A program made the position numbers and the translations under genes. Below the pieces are notes generated by a model that was not told the DNA's origin, made no database searches, and saw only the letters and a program-made list of their open reading frames with translations. A stretch of 64,000 nt of DNA from Microbacterium paraoxydans (lineage in GTDB: Bacteria; Actinomycetota; Actinomycetes; Actinomycetales; Microbacteriaceae): contig NZ_JAIVLG010000002.1 of assembly GCF_020524545.1 (NCBI RefSeq), positions 1 to 64,000 on the forward strand, given 5' to 3'. Shown here one piece after another: positions 60,814-64,000 of this stretch (within the stretch, counting starts at the first letter, position 1; each line of letters starts with the position of its first letter).

Positions 60814-63800
60814 AGGATCACACCATAGGGGGAGCTATGCGGGAGAGAGTTGCACCCGGGAACCGGCGTCAGCGCCGTACACCCGGCGTGGCGTGGGCGC
60901 GCAAGGCAGGAGCCACGCTGGCTGCCTTGGCCGTCATGGGAAGCGGCGGTCTGGTTCACGGTGACGTCGCGCAGGCGGCCACCGTGTACGAGATCGAAGG
61001 ACAGTGGCAGGCGCCCGTGCCCGCAGCTGTCGTGTCCGGCGATACAGTCGTTTCCGAGTGGCGCTTCAACATCAATGACGACAGCCCGGCCCCGACGAAT
61101 GATCCGGTCGACAACGTCACGGTGACCTTCACGACTCAGAACGCCATGTTCACCGAGTTGCCGTCGACGTGCTTGACTGAGGGTGTCGATCCGGTTTCGG
61201 AGATTTCTGCGGACGGCCGGACCCTCGTCTGCAACCTCGGTACGCGAGACCAGGGCACCGCGGAACTCATGCTCACCGGCATGGAGGCTGAGGGGCTGAC
61301 CGGTGATGCGATCACGATCTCCGGGTCGATCGGGGGGGCCAGTGCTGACCTCGATGAGGTCCCTATCATCAACACGTTCGCGATGGACATGAAGTTCGAT
61401 GAGGGCGCGCCGACGACTGAGCGCGCGGACCCGTATCAGAACCTGTCCTTCCCCTGGTCACTCCGACACTCCCGGGGAGCCGCCGCCGGCCCCGCGTCTG
61501 TCAGCTACGATCTTCGCTTCACATCGACGGGGCCTGACACCATCATCCCGCAGGCGACAGGCTGCACCGCGCAGGATCTCGTGCAGCCAGGCCACCCGTA
61601 CTCGGGTGCAGGGTACGCGGCCGAGCAGACTGCACCCTTTCCTGCGACCTGCACCCTGATCTCGACCGGTACGAACCGGATGCGTCTGACCCTCACGGGG
61701 ATCGACTATTCCAAGACCCTTGCCCCACGCCTTGACTCGACGGGGACGGCGCTGCCCAGTGCGTGGGACGTCGTGGCCTCCGGTCTCGTGAACGTCCGTT
61801 TCGTCTACGACAGCGGGAACACCGTCACGATGACCGCGACCAGTCTCCAGTCGTACACGTCGGCGTCGGGCGAGGTATCAACGGACGACGACACGAACAA
61901 CGTCAACAGCAGATCGAGCACGCGAGGGGTATGGTCGGGCGGCTGGAACCTGAGCCTGCAGTCGCCGCCGGTGGAGGGCACGGCATGGACGGACACATTT
62001 CGAACGATGGCAGGGCAACCCGCGCTCGCCGGCTCCGGCGTCCGTCCGCCGAACCTTGGCGCGACCACCAGCACCCAGGTATGTACGGTCGTAGACTCAC
62101 GCTACGTTGATGTAGTCGAGGCCACGATGGGGACGATTTCGGAAGGGGTCGTCACGCCGTATGCCGGTATCCAGTACAGGTACTACACGGGAAACGGTGT
62201 CGCGAATAGCCTGAACCCGTCGCACGCGAACTACAATCCCAATGACTTCCAGTGCGACGGGACCACGGGGTGGTCGGCGACGAAGCCCGCCGACATGAGT
62301 ACGGTGCGCGCGATCAAGGCCATCATCTCGCCAGCCGCGGGCGCGAACATTGCCGAGAGCGTGGCCCGCAACTACATAGAAACCCGGATCAAAGACGGAG
62401 TCGCCGTCGGGCAGGATATCTGGACATGGACCTCGTACTCATTGAACGGGGGATCGACCTGGTTCAACCCCACCCGCTCCATGGACCCGGGGGACGCGCC
62501 TGCGTTCGGCGTGTTGACCCCGAACTCTCGCTATCCGTTCACGGCAGGGGGGCGCGATGTGCTTCGCATCATCGCCGCGGTGCCGACGATCCAGAAGGTC
62601 GTCGATCAGCGTGAGACGATCCCCGGGGCAACGGTCAACTACACGTTGACGTACCGGGCAGAAGCTCCCACGGACGCGACCATCGACGAGATGTCCGTAC
62701 AAGACGTTCTTCCCGATGGTATGGAGTACGTCGTCGGCAGCGCATCGCCAGCACCGACCTCGGTGAGTGGACAGACGATCGACTGGGTCGTGACGAGCGT
62801 TCCGACCAACACAGATCAGGTGATCACGTTCTCGGCACGCGTTCCTGCCGATGCGGACGCGGGCGAGTCGTTCGACAACACCGCGACTGCCACGGTGGCG
62901 GGGGCAACCGCAGAGGCGAGCGCGTCCACTTTGATCCGTGACGGCGGGTACACGATGCTGACCAAGACCGCTGCGGAGGCCAAGGTGCCGCACGACAACG
63001 GGACCGCCGAGGACTCCTGGACCGTGCGGATCTCCTCCCGTGATACGCGCCCGCAGACGTTCACCGACACCGTCGATGTACTCCCGTACAACGGAGACGG
63101 CCGCGGCACAAGCTTCACGGGTCAGTACGTGCTGAGTGCACCGGTCGACGCCGTGGCAGGGGCGACGGTGTATTACACGACCGCCGATCCCGGCACGCTC
63201 GTGGACGACCCGGCGGACCCGTCCAACGGGTCTGCTGGGGACGTGGCGGGTAACACCGTCGGCTGGTCGACGACGTTCGACGAGAACGCCACCGCTGTCC
63301 GTGTGATCGGCCCCGCGCTGGCGCCGTCCGCGTCCCAGGAGTTCACGATCGCGGTTGTCACCACCGGTGCGACGTTCGAAGACGTCTACGTCAACCGAGC
63401 CGAGGCACGGTCAGACCGCACTGAACTGGTCATGCGTACCTCGAGCCGCTTCGAGATCGGTGCGGTTAACTCGGTCACCTTGAAGAAGTACGTGCAGGAT
63501 TCGGAGGGTGAGTGGCGCGACGCCAACGATGTCGACGACTATCCGCAGTTCCACACCGGTGCGACGCTCGCCTACCGCCTGGTGGTGACCAACACGGGCG
63601 ACCAGACGCTGCAGGACCTCCTCGTCACGGATGACCGCGTCGAGCTGGCCGCGCTGGACCCGCTTCCGGTCGGTCTCGCCGCTGGGGCGACGATTCCTGA
63701 GCTGCTGCCTGGGGCAGACAACGCCGTGACGATCGACTACCAGGTAGACCTCACCGAGCGGCCGGAAGGCGCGTACCTCGTGAACACGGCGTGCGTCGCG

Positions 63801-64000
63801 CCAGAGGACACAACAGCTCCGGAGCCAGGCGCGCCCGCCCCGGTGGAGGAAGCATGCGACCCGGCCGGTATCGAGGTCTTGCCTTCGAGCCTGACGTGGG
63901 AGAAGGTGAGCGTCGAGAACGGTACGCGTCTCGAGGGCGCAGAGTGGGAGCTCACACCGGTCGACGGAGCTGACGCGCCCACTGGCGACCCGATCGCAGT
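60810..64000 (+). CDS. Giant pilus tip adhesin, cut off by the window end
   Basis: An open frame of at least 1063 codons runs to the edge of the window without a stop. ATG 60810 overlaps the sortase stop (ATGA) and follows aggggga. An arginine-rich, long signal peptide (ending about HGDVAQAA, residue ~50) leads into a ~500-residue adhesive region. A DUF11/isopeptide-type domain (VDQRETIPGATVNYTLTY and QDVLPDGMEYVVGSA) follows, then a second such domain (FHTGATLAYRLVVTNTGDQTL). Finally there is the beginning of a SpaA/Cna-B domain (LTWEKVSVENGTRLEGAEW). More Cna-B repeats and an LPXTG signal should lie beyond 64000. The order pilin-sortase-tip is that of a complete pilus locus. Confidence 0.85.
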   Translation, partial: MKDHTIGGAMRERVAPGNRRQRRTPGVAWARKAGATLAALAVMGSGGLVHGDVAQAATVYEIEGQWQAPVPAAVVSGDTVVSEWRFNINDDSPAPTNDPVDNVTVTFTTQNAMFTELPSTCLTEGVDPVSEISADGRTLVCNLGTRDQGTAELMLTGMEAEGLTGDAITISGSIGGASADLDEVPIINTFAMDMKFDEGAPTTERADPYQNLSFPWSLRHSRGAAAGPASVSYDLRFTSTGPDTIIPQATGCTAQDLVQPGHPYSGAGYAAEQTAPFPATCTLISTGTNRMRLTLTGIDYSKTLAPRLDSTGTALPSAWDVVASGLVNVRFVYDSGNTVTMTATSLQSYTSASGEVSTDDDTNNVNSRSSTRGVWSGGWNLSLQSPPVEGTAWTDTFRTMAGQPALAGSGVRPPNLGATTSTQVCTVVDSRYVDVVEATMGTISEGVVTPYAGIQYRYYTGNGVANSLNPSHANYNPNDFQCDGTTGWSATKPADMSTVRAIKAIISPAAGANIAESVARNYIETRIKDGVAVGQDIWTWTSYSLNGGSTWFNPTRSMDPGDAPAFGVLTPNSRYPFTAGGRDVLRIIAAVPTIQKVVDQRETIPGATVNYTLTYRAEAPTDATIDEMSVQDVLPDGMEYVVGSASPAPTSVSGQTIDWVVTSVPTNTDQVITFSARVPADADAGESFDNTATATVAGATAEASASTLIRDGGYTMLTKTAAEAKVPHDNGTAEDSWTVRISSRDTRPQTFTDTVDVLPYNGDGRGTSFTGQYVLSAPVDAVAGATVYYTTADPGTLVDDPADPSNGSAGDVAGNTVGWSTTFDENATAVRVIGPALAPSASQEFTIAVVTTGATFEDVYVNRAEARSDRTELVMRTSSRFEIGAVNSVTLKKYVQDSEGEWRDANDVDDYPQFHTGATLAYRLVVTNTGDQTLQDLLVTDDRVELAALDPLPVGLAAGATIPELLPGADNAVTIDYQVDLTERPEGAYLVNTACVAPEDTTAPEPGAPAPVEEACDPAGIEVLPSSLTWEKVSVENGTRLEGAEWELTPVDGADAPTGDPIA

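Noticed and set aside
1..64000. CRISPR array or prophage
   Set aside because: No regularly spaced repeats with unique spacers and no phage structural, integrase or lysis genes were seen in the window.

Overview
The window is high-GC DNA from an actinobacterium. The coding style (GTG starts, ATGA overlaps, many leaderless starts), the MetP/MetS transporter pair, SufS-SufU, DUF1206, DUF2254 and SpaA-type pili suggest the family Microbacteriaceae, most likely Microbacterium. That placement is an inference from gene content, not from a marker gene.

Region 1 (1-14.8 kb) is a regulated metabolic locus. On the right arm lie an Opp/Dpp-type peptide ABC importer (5347-10446), two paralogous P1-family (DmpA-like) peptidases, a C45-family acyltransferase/hydrolase and a LacI-family regulator. 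On the left arm, divergently transcribed, are a MOSC-ferredoxin reductase fusion and a very unusual kinase-linker-class III aminotransferase fusion that looks like a one-chain amino-alcohol kinase plus phospho-lyase. The 330-base region between the arms carries both promoters and three copies of one palindromic LacI-type operator. The locus therefore reads as one regulon for importing and dismantling a particular modified peptide or amide.

Region 2 (14.8-42.2 kb) is ordinary chromosome: DUF2254 and BrkB membrane proteins, a hydrolase behind a leader-peptide/RNA-hairpin element, the NSS transporter metP with its tiny partner metS, SufS-SufU, GNAT and SDR enzymes, GntR, LysR, TetR and MarR regulators, a secreted HExxH protein, tRNA-Arg(ACG), serine dehydratase, a TetR-linked ABC exporter, HrpB and a flotillin-like protein.

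Region 3 (42.3-54.5 kb) is an accessory island with visibly lower GC, an IS3-family element at its left edge and several decaying genes (a frameshifted gene, a gene with an in-frame stop, a half TIR domain). Its centre is a two-gene reverse transcriptase operon that I identify as a type 3 defence-associated RT system (drt3a-drt3b). An ACACACAC tract between hairpins directly after drt3b is a strong candidate for its templating RNA. An HNH protein, a NERD/PD-(D/E)XK-like protein and a single-span membrane protein sit beside it.

Region 4 (54.5-64 kb) returns to core-like DNA: a WYL regulator, an epoxide hydrolase-like enzyme, an SDR, then a sortase-assembled pilus operon (LPXTG major pilin, class C sortase, very large tip adhesin running off the window end) with a long hairpin between pilin and sortase.

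A genome-wide trait is visible throughout: at least fifteen genes have a -10-like hexamer placed 6-7 bases before the start codon, the mark of leaderless transcripts, and this helped choose several starts.
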